Shown here: piece by piece, positions 8,067 to 14,555 of the stretch
How the letters are laid out: every line of letters begins with the position of its first letter
How positions within the stretch are numbered: the first letter of the stretch is position 1
Source: Methanobrevibacter sp.
GTDB lineage: Archaea; Methanobacteriota; Methanobacteria; Methanobacteriales; Methanobacteriaceae
DNA length: 34,073 nucleotides
NCBI GenBank assembly: GCA_017434525.1
Contig: JAFRFD010000071.1
Location: 1-34,073 of the forward strand
Direction of reading: 5' to 3'
Made by a program: the position numbers and the translations under genes
The notes under the pieces: generated by a model
What the model saw: only the letters and a program-made list of their open reading frames with translations
Database searches by the model: none
Told to the model about the DNA's origin: nothing

Positions 8067-9287
8067 ATGGATTTGATAGTAGCGAAGTTTGATGGAAATG
8101 CACTTAAGGATGGCTCAAAAATTAGGGATGCAGCCAAATCAGTAGTCAAGGAATACATGAAAGGTACAAAAGTCGTGGTTATTGCATCCGCTACAAGCAA
8201 CACCACCGATGAGCTGATAAAGCTCTCGGATGAGGCAGTTGGATCATTTTTAACAGCCTCCCAAAAGGCCGAAATCATGGCGATGGGCGAGAGGACAAGT
8301 GCAAGACTTTTGAAATCAGCCATCGAAGCCGAAGGAGTCAAGGCAGAAGTGATTGACCCGTACAGCGATTTGTGGCCGATCATAACCGATTCAAACTTCC
8401 TTGAAGCCAAAATTGACCTTGAAGAAAGCGAGCATAAGATAAACACCCTTAAAATCCTTCTAAACCAGGGAATCGTTCCGGTCATCTGCGGATTTCTGGG
8501 AAAGGGCAAAAACGACGAGGTGACCACACTCGGACGTGGAGGAAGCGACATCACCGCATTTATTATTGCAGACTGCCTTGATGCTGATGAAATCATAATA
8601 ATCAGCGACGTCGACGGGATAATGTCAAGTGACCCGACACAGATTGAAAAAGCCAAACTCCTAAAAGAGATTTCAGTTGAGGAGCTTAGAAACCTCTCAA
8701 CCAAGGGAGTGAGGCTCATCCATCCGCATGCACTGAAATATAAAACCCCCGAACTCAAGGCGAAAGTCATAAACTGCTCACACAATGACCTTGAAGCAGC
8801 CGGTACCGAAATCATCGGGCCGTTTGAGGAGGATTTGATAAAGACAGCATCACTATATCCAGATCCATTATCCATAATCGCCATAGTCGGAGATTTGCTC
8901 CTGTCAAAGGCAGGACTTTTAAGCGAGCTTACAAACTACATGGCCGAAAACAATTTAAACATCTACAAGCTGACCGTCGGGGACAATTCAATTACAGTGT
9001 TTGTCGACAAGACAGACTCACAAAGGGCATACCACACCCTGCATGACTTTGTCCTTAAAAGCGAAGCGTTCAACTCACTGTCACTTGGAAAGGACGTTGC
9101 ATTAATCACAATCGTCAATCTCGACATCGTCGAAAAGCCTGGAATAATCGCCGCAATAACCGAACAGCTGAGAAAGAACAGCATGAAAATCATTGAAATC
9201 AACTCATCACAAACCGCAATCGTTCTGATTGTCGACTGGAAAGACGGTGCCAAGGCATGTGAGCTGATTAATGCAATTCTAGAATAA
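8067..9287 (+). CDS. Aspartate kinase-like protein, altered KFGGTS motif
   Basis: A 406-residue protein with the aspartokinase plan: an amino-acid kinase domain (1-260) and two C-terminal ACT domains (about 268-335 and 345-406). Aspartokinase phosphorylates aspartate at the entry to lysine, threonine and methionine synthesis, with ACT domains for feedback control. TTLGRGGSD (about 153-161), GERTSARLL and DVDGI are present. However, the N-terminal signature, normally KFGGTS, reads KFDGNA (residues 7-12), with the Lys kept but a glycine and the Thr-Ser lost. It could be a diverged kinase or a regulatory paralog. I chose ATG 8067 over GTG 8058 because AGGTG lies 6 nt before it. A fragment of its 5' end is duplicated at 7355. 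Confidence 0.8.
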   Translation: MDLIVAKFDGNALKDGSKIRDAAKSVVKEYMKGTKVVVIASATSNTTDELIKLSDEAVGSFLTASQKAEIMAMGERTSARLLKSAIEAEGVKAEVIDPYSDLWPIITDSNFLEAKIDLEESEHKINTLKILLNQGIVPVICGFLGKGKNDEVTTLGRGGSDITAFIIADCLDADEIIIISDVDGIMSSDPTQIEKAKLLKEISVEELRNLSTKGVRLIHPHALKYKTPELKAKVINCSHNDLEAAGTEIIGPFEEDLIKTASLYPDPLSIIAIVGDLLLSKAGLLSELTNYMAENNLNIYKLTVGDNSITVFVDKTDSQRAYHTLHDFVLKSEAFNSLSLGKDVALITIVNLDIVEKPGIIAAITEQLRKNSMKIIEINSSQTAIVLIVDWKDGAKACELINAILE

Positions 9288-9328
9288 ATATTCTGTTCAG
9301 ATTATCGGTGAAGATTACATACTAAAAA

Positions 9329-9538
9329 TTATCTTCCGTTCAATTTTTCACTTTCCAATTCCTCTTTTGAAAAACCACTTATAGCAATGGCCTTCTCAAT
9401 ACCCATGACCCTCTTAATTTCAAGAGCCATCTCAAACCTACCTTGCTCAATCAATAGTTGATTTTGAAAATCCCTTGCAGTCATTGCCTGTTTCAACAAA
9501 TTCCCCCAATAGCTTAATATATTCAGATAACCAATCAA
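9329..9538 (-). CDS. Short remnant ORF (69 aa)
   Basis: A 69-residue frame with a TTG start and no ribosome site; a stop lies just upstream in frame. The sequence (TARDFQNQLLIEQGRFEMALEIKRVMGIEKAIAISGFSKEELESEK) is helical and resembles the C-terminal tails of Rpn/PD-(D/E)XK-type transposase-like proteins, which end in similar helix plus GFSKEE-like segments. The catalytic part is absent. I read it as a truncated remnant, with low certainty. It converges on the aspartate kinase gene. Confidence 0.35.
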   Translation of the reverse strand: MIGYLNILSYWGNLLKQAMTARDFQNQLLIEQGRFEMALEIKRVMGIEKAIAISGFSKEELESEKLNGR

Positions 9539-9923
9539 TTCAAATCAGTCCATATAAAATGTTTCAATCAACTAAAATATAAGGTTAATGTTGCATTCAA
9601 GAGCAATTTTACACCCTCATACAATATTTCAAGCCCACATCAATATTACAAGGTAAAGTAAATCTTATAGTCAAAAAGAAATCCAAAAAAGAATTGAAAA
9701 GTGAGTTTTAAAAAAAGAAAATGTTGACATTCGCAACAATCAGTCGCCTATTAAAAAATCCGAAGCTACGGCAGTGCAACTTCGAATCCCATTTTTCACG
9801 ACTTGTTAATTTAGTCGTATTAATATTACTTTTTCCTACAATATAAATTAAATGGTTCGTGAAAAATATATTACTCAAAATACAATTTTCAAAGGAAAAT
9901 GCAAAACAAAAATAAAAAAAGAG
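9539..9923. other. Intergenic region without a clear gene
   Basis: About 385 bases between the remnant ORF and the thioesterase gene. A short, more GC-rich patch lies near 9755-9795 with a possible small hairpin (CGAAG with CTTCG), and an 11-base inverted repeat (ATTTTTCACGA near 9790 and TCGTGAAAAAT near 9857) spans a T-rich run. These could be part of a small RNA or a decayed element. No tRNA fold and no convincing open frame were found. Confidence 0.3.
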
Positions 9924-10322
9924 TTATAATTTAAACCCTGTTCCAACGAACTGGGCAACGTCACGGCCCAAATCATCCTCAACGTTGACAATGACAATGG
10001 ATGAGGTCCGACCGTCCTTTCTGCATGTCGCACGGGCAATCAGCCTGTCGCCTTTAGGAGCTGAAAGGTAGTTGATGCTTACCTGCTGTGCGACAGTGAG
10101 CTGATGAATCTGGTTGGACAACACGGCAAAGGCAAAATCCGCAAGTGTGAATATCACCCCGCCCATAACGCCGCCATAGGCATTTCTGTGAGTATCGTTA
10201 AGCTCCAGGGAGCAAACCGCTTCCGTATCTGTAAGTTCATCCAATGTAATTCCCGTATTTACCGCAAACAGGTCCTTGTAGAAAAATTCGCGGGCACTTT
10301 CAACTGAATCAAAATTCGCCAT
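9924..10322 (-). CDS. PaaI-type hotdog thioesterase
   Basis: A 132-residue single hotdog domain. HRNAYGGVMGGVIFTLADFAFA (about residues 45-66) is the central helix signature of PaaI/YdiI-like acyl-CoA thioesterases, in the position of the HGG...D motif, followed by the strand QVSINYL and an exposed strand SSIVIVNVEDDLGRDVAQF. It should hydrolyse an acyl- or aryl-CoA thioester in the cytoplasm; the substrate is unknown. The ATG at 10322 follows an AGGTG site. It is divergent from the flavodoxin gene. Confidence 0.85.
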   Translation of the reverse strand: MANFDSVESAREFFYKDLFAVNTGITLDELTDTEAVCSLELNDTHRNAYGGVMGGVIFTLADFAFAVLSNQIHQLTVAQQVSINYLSAPKGDRLIARATCRKDGRTSSIVIVNVEDDLGRDVAQFVGTGFKL

Positions 10323-10399
10323 TAAAACACCTACTCATAGTTTGTACCTCCTCATTAAAAAGAATATCCACAAACCATGAAACAGCGAATTATCAACAA

Positions 10400-10412
10400 G
10401 GTTTAAATAGCT
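10400..10412 (+). promoter_or_regulatory. TATA box of the flavodoxin gene
   Basis: GTTTAAATAG at 10401-10410 matches an archaeal TATA box. A start of transcription about 25 bases later gives a leader of roughly 30 bases before the ATG at 10461. Confidence 0.4.
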
Positions 10413-10460
10413 TTCACTACAATGTTAATTCTAACAGTCAGTGAAGTTAAAGGCGATAAC

Positions 10461-10916
10461 ATGAAATCATTAATAGCTTACTATTCAAGAACAGACATAA
10501 CAAGAAAGTTGGCAGAAAATATAGCGGAAACCTTAGGTGCAGACATTGAGGAAATCACCACAACCGAAAAGTACACCGGAAAGATAGGCTATGCAAGGGC
10601 AGGAAAGCATGCCATAAGCGAAAAGATCGTTGAAACCGGCGAACAAAAGCACGACCCTGCAGACTACGACGTCGTCTATCTGGGAACTCCTGTGTGGGCC
10701 GGAAAGTCCTCAAATCCACTCATATCCTACATTAAAAACAACGAAGGAAAATTCAGGGAAGTGAGATTCTTTGCAACCGCAGGCTCAAGCGGTTTCGATT
10801 CAACATTCAAACAGCTCGAAGACTACGCAAAAACCCCGCAAAAGACCCTGGCGCTCACGACAAAGGAAGTCAAAAAAGGGACATACAAGGACAAACTCGA
10901 CGAATTTGTAAAATGA
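10461..10916 (+). CDS. Flavodoxin
   Basis: A 151-residue FMN-binding electron carrier. The phosphate-binding loop is AYYSRTDITRKLAENIAE at residues 5-22, followed by KYTGKIGYARAGKHAISEK, VYLGTPVWAGKSSNPL (isoalloxazine loop) and FFATAGSSGFDSTFKQLE. This pattern matches the flavodoxin_4-like subgroup common in anaerobes. I chose the ATG at 10461 because the fold begins at MKSLIAYYS; the upstream in-frame ATG at 10422 lies before the predicted leader. In a methanogen it would shuttle electrons in the cytoplasm, but the partner cannot be told from context. Confidence 0.88.
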   Translation: MKSLIAYYSRTDITRKLAENIAETLGADIEEITTTEKYTGKIGYARAGKHAISEKIVETGEQKHDPADYDVVYLGTPVWAGKSSNPLISYIKNNEGKFREVRFFATAGSSGFDSTFKQLEDYAKTPQKTLALTTKEVKKGTYKDKLDEFVK

Positions 10917-10917
10917 A

Positions 10918-10932
10918 TGTTTATATATAAGA
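10918..10932 (+). promoter_or_regulatory. TATA box of the Ig-like protein gene
   Basis: TTTATATATAAG at 10920-10931 is a strong TATA-like element directly after the flavodoxin stop codon. A start near 10951 would leave a leader of about 15 bases containing the GAGGGG ribosome site. Confidence 0.5.
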
Positions 10933-10965
10933 TTGATAAAAGATATTATACCAAGAGGGGATAAG

Positions 10966-11607
10966 ATGGAATTTCAAGAAATAATAATCGCAGGAGTAAT
11001 CATCATTGTTGCGGCTTTCATAATAAGTTTCATATTCACGCCGGCAAGCGGCAGTCATGATACCAACATCCAAATCCTAAACAAGGGGGATTTCGGATCA
11101 AACAGTACAATCTACATCAAGCTTACCGACAATCAAAAGACATCCCTAAGCGAAAGGACAGTGCACGTTCAGCTTACAGACAAAAACGGCACAGTGGTCT
11201 ACAAGAAGGATGTCAAGACCCATGCAACAGGCGTTGCGATGGCCCAACTCAGTGACATCAGTCCTGGAAACTATACGTTGGACGTTAAATTTGATGGGGA
11301 TTCAAACTACACTGCAAGCGGCGTGTCAAAACAGGTGACCGTAAGCGGAAGCGTTGTCAGGGACACCATCGACAACTCCACATTGGATGTGGCAACCATT
11401 CAGGACATTGAAACTTCACAGTCACAGTCCTCAACTAGCTACTACACTCCGTCAAGTTCAAGCTCATCATCTTCAAGTTCATCAAGTTCCAGTTCATCAT
11501 CATCCAGTTCAGATGACTACCTGCCATCATATGATGAAAACGGGAACGAAATACTTCCGGTATATGATGAAAACGGAAAAGAAGTGGAAACAGACGAAGA
11601 TGACTGA
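10966..11607 (+). CDS. Membrane-anchored Ig-like protein with poly-Ser stalk
   Basis: A 213-residue protein. Residues 5-25 form one hydrophobic helix (an uncleaved signal anchor), so the rest should lie outside the cell. Residues 34-128 make one Ig-like beta domain (STIYIKLTD..., VHVQLTDKNGTVVYKKDV, SPGNYTLDVKFDGDSNYTASGVSKQVTV) of the type repeated in large methanogen adhesin-like proteins. Residues 163-182 are twenty consecutive serines written with mixed codons. The acidic tail has two near-repeats, YDENGNEILPV and YDENGKEVE. The start at 10966 follows a GAGGGG site and begins just before the helix. It may be a compact cell-surface adhesin-like or spacer protein; the Ser tract could be glycosylated. 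Confidence 0.7.
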   Translation: MEFQEIIIAGVIIIVAAFIISFIFTPASGSHDTNIQILNKGDFGSNSTIYIKLTDNQKTSLSERTVHVQLTDKNGTVVYKKDVKTHATGVAMAQLSDISPGNYTLDVKFDGDSNYTASGVSKQVTVSGSVVRDTIDNSTLDVATIQDIETSQSQSSTSYYTPSSSSSSSSSSSSSSSSSSSSDDYLPSYDENGNEILPVYDENGKEVETDEDD

Positions 11608-11628
11608 TAGTATCAAATTTAAAAATTA

Positions 11629-11676
11629 TTCCCAGAATATGACATAAATATTTTGGGAACACAACCTATTTTTTTA
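11629..11676 (+). terminator. Hairpin terminator after the Ig-like protein gene
   Basis: A 12-bp stem (TTCCCAGAATAT at 11629-11640 with ATATTTTGGGAA at 11648-11659, one G-U pair in RNA) encloses a 7-base loop, and a run of seven T follows near 11669-11675. The position just after the stop codon supports a terminator. Confidence 0.6.
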
Positions 11677-11887
11677 TACAAAAATGCATTAAATATAATT
11701 TACATATATCTGCAACAAAATCATTAATTAATGTTTAACAATGTCACTTGCCATTAATGAATAAAGACATTAAAATTCTACAAGTTATGTACCATACCAT
11801 TAAAATAATCAATCGTTTTTTAAAGTATTTTGACTGTTTCTGATGTCCGAAAATCTGGTAAAAACCAAACCTAACAGACATGACATA

Positions 11888-11900
11888 AAGTTATATACTG
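11888..11900 (+). promoter_or_regulatory. TATA box of the trkH gene (leaderless)
   Basis: TTATATAC at 11891-11898 is centred about 27 bases before the ATG at 11922, and no Shine-Dalgarno lies between. The transcript should start at or next to the start codon. Confidence 0.5.
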
Positions 11901-11921
11901 ATTAATCTAACTATTAAATTA

Positions 11922-13358
11922 ATGAAACATATCACCAAAACCGATTTGAAAATCGTTGCTAAAAACTCAGGAATACTCATGATCGGAATCGGAATAATGT
12001 GTCTGATTCCACTAATCGTCGATGTAATATATTTAGAGCTCGACATAGTCAGTTTCGTACTTCCAGCAGCAATTTCAATTGGATTGGGCTATTTTTTCAT
12101 GCGATACTTCGAGGATACCACAAAAAGGATAAGGCTGAAACACGGGATGATGATTTCATCATTTGCATGGTTCTGGGCAGGCATCATAGGAGGGCTTGTC
12201 ATTTCACTTTCAACAAACATCCCCCTTATCGACGGAATCTTTGAAAGCGTATCCGCATTGACCGGAACCGGAATAACAATAATCGCAAACATTGAAATAC
12301 TGCCACACAGCATACTGTTTTTCAGGGCCCTTGAACAGTGGGTCGGAGGATTGGGAGTTATCGTCATTGTGCTTAGATTCGTTTCAAAAAACAGCGCAGT
12401 ATCCTCAAAACTTTACGAATCCGAAGCACGTGACGACAGGTTAAAGCCAAGTACCAAAAGAACAATCCAAGAGATCCTGAAAATCTACTCAATTCTTACT
12501 GCAATTGGAATAATATTGCTTGTGATTGCGGGAATGCCTGTTTTTGATGCATTCTGCAATACGTTCTGCCTGATTTCAACAGGAGGAATGGCAGTTAAAA
12601 ATGCAAACATCGGATATTATCAAAATGACATGATATACCTAATTTCAATCATCATAATGATACTTGGAGCAACAAGCTTTATGGCAATCTATTCCGTGAA
12701 AAAAACAAAAGGAAAATCACTGATTAGGGATTCACAGTTTCGAATACTTCTAAGCACAATAGCAATTGTCAGCCTGATGCTCTACTTTTTATCCAACATC
12801 ATTCCAATGGAGCTGGTATTCACCATAACATCCACCATAACAACCACCGGAGCGAGCGTGACATCTGTGGAAACGATGGCAGGATGGCCTTCATTCGTGA
12901 TAATATGCCTGATGTGCATGATGCTTATAGGCGGTTCAAACGGTTCCACAGTAGGTGCGATAAAGCTTAACCGTACAATAATATTTCTGAAGGGAATACG
13001 ACGCAACGTCAGGGAAATCATATCTCCCTACGAAAAGGTGCCGCCGGTGAAACTGAACGGAAATGCAGTCAAGGACCAGGCAGTCGGACAGGCGGGAAAC
13101 TTCATCTCCCTATACATGATATTCATACTGATTACATGGGCGCTGTTCTGCCTTTTCGGATATGACCCATTCAAAAGCCTGTTTACGGCCATGTCACTTC
13201 AGGGAAACAACGGTCTGGAACTGGGAATAATAACCCATACAATAAGTCCTATACTAAAAATAGTCAGCATGATTGACATGTGGACAGGAAGGCTTGAAAT
13301 ATATCCTGTACTGATACTTCTAAGATCAGCGTTTGAAGTCTTCAAAAGCATAAAATAA
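11922..13358 (+). CDS. TrkH-family potassium uptake protein
   Basis: A 478-residue membrane protein with the fourfold membrane-pore-membrane repeat of TrkH/KtrB transporters. Four candidate selectivity loops are visible in order: SALTGTGITI (about 105-114), CLISTGGMAVKN, STITTTGASVTS and MSLQGNNGLELG, each with the conserved central glycine. Between repeats are the hydrophilic link ESEARDDRLKPSTKRTIQEI and the RGIRRNVREIISPYEKVPPV segment. TrkH imports potassium and needs a cytoplasmic TrkA/KtrA NAD-binding partner, which is not in this window. A long hairpin follows the stop codon. Confidence 0.85.
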   Translation: MKHITKTDLKIVAKNSGILMIGIGIMCLIPLIVDVIYLELDIVSFVLPAAISIGLGYFFMRYFEDTTKRIRLKHGMMISSFAWFWAGIIGGLVISLSTNIPLIDGIFESVSALTGTGITIIANIEILPHSILFFRALEQWVGGLGVIVIVLRFVSKNSAVSSKLYESEARDDRLKPSTKRTIQEILKIYSILTAIGIILLVIAGMPVFDAFCNTFCLISTGGMAVKNANIGYYQNDMIYLISIIIMILGATSFMAIYSVKKTKGKSLIRDSQFRILLSTIAIVSLMLYFLSNIIPMELVFTITSTITTTGASVTSVETMAGWPSFVIICLMCMMLIGGSNGSTVGAIKLNRTIIFLKGIRRNVREIISPYEKVPPVKLNGNAVKDQAVGQAGNFISLYMIFILITWALFCLFGYDPFKSLFTAMSLQGNNGLELGIITHTISPILKIVSMIDMWTGRLEIYPVLILLRSAFEVFKSIK

Positions 13359-13378
13359 TCTTCAAGACTATGGAAAAA

Positions 13379-13460
13379 AAGAATTTATCTTAATAATGCA
13401 AGAATACCATGACTTCTGTAAAAGTCGTGGTATTCTTGCATTATTAAGATAAAAATTCTT
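13379..13460. repeat. Long inverted repeat (about 37-bp arms)
   Basis: The left arm 13379-13415 and the right arm 13422-13460 are reverse complements over about 37 bases, with one T-to-C change (still a G-U pair in RNA) and a 2-base length difference in a T run; the loop is only 6 bases. It begins 20 bases after the trkH stop and is followed by T-rich sequence, so it could end trkH transcription. The arms are far longer than the other terminators here, which suggests a MITE-like element or a recent inverted duplication. Confidence 0.7.
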
Positions 13461-13540
13461 TTATAAGTTTTTTTGAAAGATTAAAAACTGTTTAATGTAA
13501 TGTTAATTTTACAAAACTTTATTCAAAAATTAAATTAATT

Positions 13541-13593
13541 TAAAAAAAATAGAAATCTAAACGATCCTATGAGAATCAGGTACCCCTCCTACT
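13541..13593 (-). repeat. Dispersed 3'-end repeat, copy 1 (degenerate)
   Basis: Read on the minus strand this begins GTAGGAGGGGTACC and ends GGATCGTTTAGATTTC. The same two halves, GTAGGGTGGTATC-like and AATCGTTTAGATT-like, recur at 14503-14555, 16112-16180, 17358-17412 and in part at the gdhA 3' end, always in this orientation and just after a gene. Here it overlaps the stop codon of a 43-residue ORF. It is the most diverged copy. Confidence 0.5.
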
Positions 13594-13720
13594 TTGAAAG
13601 ATTTTTTCCGACAACATTTAAATCAACTTTTCTGGTGCCGGCATAATCCCCATTTTCAAAACGCCTAATTCTTTCATTATAGTAATCTGCTTCGTCATCA
13701 CTTAATTCATCGAAATACAT
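13589..13720 (-). CDS. Small acidic protein (43 aa)
   Basis: An ATG at 13720 opens 43 codons (MYFDELSDDEADYYNERIRRFENGDYAGTRKVDL...). A GGTG motif lies about 7 bases upstream. The protein is helical and charged, with an acidic N-terminal half, resembling the C-terminal toxin-binding tails of small antitoxins more than an enzyme. It begins 38 bases after the relE-like toxin gene on the same strand, so it may belong to the same transcript. Not recognised as a family. Confidence 0.5.
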   Translation of the reverse strand: MYFDELSDDEADYYNERIRRFENGDYAGTRKVDLNVVGKNLSK

Positions 13721-13758
13721 TCCCCTACACCATTTAACCTAATTATAATCCCTCATGC

Positions 13759-14034
13759 TCAAAACAACCTATAATCATTTTTACGTTTAATAATATCAAT
13801 TATCTCAATCCGATTATTCTTTTCAGAGACAAAAAAAATTATCCTATAACTTCCAACACGGGCTCTTTGACATTTTGGACATTTAGCACTGCTTAGCTCA
13901 ATGAATTCAGCATTGTAGGGATTATTTAATATATCACAATACTTTTTAGTTATCCTTAACAGTAGCTTTTTGTCTTTCTTATGTTTTTTGAAGAATTTCT
14001 TAACTCGATCATGTTCAAATAATTTATAAGTCAA
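13759..14034 (-). CDS. RelE/ParE-superfamily toxin
   Basis: A 91-residue protein with the RelE fold pattern: basic N-terminal helices (VKKFFKKHKKDKKLLLRITKKY), then RARVGSYRIIFFVSEKNNRIEIIDIIKRKNDYR, where the basic residues and YRIIF strand match ribosome-dependent mRNA interferases. An unusual insert KCPKCQRA with a CxxC pair sits where most RelE proteins have a short L-x-G turn. The start is a TTG at 14034, overlapping the antitoxin gene by 11 bases; no other start is available, so synthesis is probably coupled to and limited by the antitoxin. Confidence 0.8.
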   Translation of the reverse strand: MTYKLFEHDRVKKFFKKHKKDKKLLLRITKKYCDILNNPYNAEFIELSSAKCPKCQRARVGSYRIIFFVSEKNNRIEIIDIIKRKNDYRLF

Positions 14035-14293
14035 TTTTTAGCTCATTTTCTAATTTTGATATTCTTTTCTCCAAGTCTTTTAATGTGACTTCAGATACAT
14101 TTTCCAGATTGTCATTTTCGAAATTTTCAATATCCTTGTTGTAAACTTCCGCTTGTTCATCAGAAAATTCTTCATTTTCATAATAATAGTTAATTAAGAA
14201 ATCTATAACATCATTAAATGTTTCATTTTTGGATGCAAGCTCAGATAATGATTTATGGGTTTTTTCAGAAATTTTAATAGTTTTTGTCATCAT
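14024..14293 (-). CDS. Ribbon-helix-helix antitoxin (VapB/RelB-like)
   Basis: An 89-residue protein. The N-terminus MTKTIKISEKTHKSLSELASKNETFNDVIDFLI is a ribbon-helix-helix DNA-binding domain of the type found in many archaeal antitoxins. Residues 40-89 are acidic and helical, with a final heptad-like segment VTLKDLEKRISKLENELKIDL that should wrap the toxin. A GGTGG site lies 7 bases before the ATG at 14293. It is followed by the overlapping RelE-like toxin gene. A perfect palindrome 13 bases upstream is the likely autoregulatory operator. Confidence 0.8.
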   Translation of the reverse strand: MMTKTIKISEKTHKSLSELASKNETFNDVIDFLINYYYENEEFSDEQAEVYNKDIENFENDNLENVSEVTLKDLEKRISKLENELKIDL

Positions 14294-14306
14294 ATTATTT
14301 CCACCA

Positions 14307-14335
14307 ATATATAGTATACTCAGTATACTATATAT
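14307..14335 (-). promoter_or_regulatory. Operator palindrome of the toxin-antitoxin operon
   Basis: Two perfect 14-base arms (ATATATAGTATACT and its reverse complement) flank a single central C at 14321. The element lies 13 bases before the antitoxin start and includes TATA-like sequence, so antitoxin binding here would block the promoter. Ribbon-helix-helix proteins typically bind such symmetric sites. Confidence 0.75.
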
Positions 14336-14502
14336 AATTTTCCACGATATCTGGTAAAAATTACCTAATAATGAAATGAAGATAATTCATCGAGTAATAT
14401 ATTAAACTAGAAATTAAATATACTTTTTGGTATAAACAAAAGCAATTTAATGAACTTATAACAATTTAATACTGTAAAAGCAATTTTTGAATGTAAAATA
14501 TG

Positions 14503-14555
14503 AACAATGAATCTAAACGATTCCCTGTCAGGAATTGACGATACCTCCCTACATC
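14503..14555 (-). repeat. Dispersed 3'-end repeat, copy 2
   Basis: On the minus strand this begins GTAGGGAGGTATCG, continues through a stem-like CAGGGAATCG...CGTTTAGATTC, and ends near a CATTGTT. It follows the stop codon of the AAA ATPase directly. The similarity to the copy at 16112-16180 extends into the last codons of the ATPase gene (GATGAAATTT). It may act as a transcription terminator. Confidence 0.55.

Larger units (their letters stand above)
11608..11921. other. Intergenic region with terminator and trkH promoter
   Basis: About 314 bases. The left end contains the hairpin terminator of the Ig-like gene and the right end the TATA box of the TrkH gene. The AT-rich middle has no convincing gene. 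Confidence 0.45.

Noticed and set aside
7970..8884. A long open frame antisense to the aspartate kinase gene
   Set aside because: It is a mirror of the sense codons; the sense strand has a clear family, ribosome site and promoter, and the antisense product is a serine-rich sequence with no motif.
5258..9287. Integrated plasmid or provirus between gtrA and aspartate kinase
   Set aside because: No integrase, transposase, replication gene, att-like direct repeats at tRNA genes, or virion genes are present; the flank repeats are gene fragments.
9755..9800. tRNA-like string ACTTCGAATCCCA
   Set aside because: It recalls a T arm, but the flanking bases do not pair and no acceptor, D or anticodon arms can be drawn.
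11448..11510. Serine tract as a sequencing artefact or phase-variable simple repeat
   Set aside because: The codons are a mixture of tca, agt, agc, tct and tcc, not a pure short tandem repeat, and the frame continues into a sensible acidic tail.
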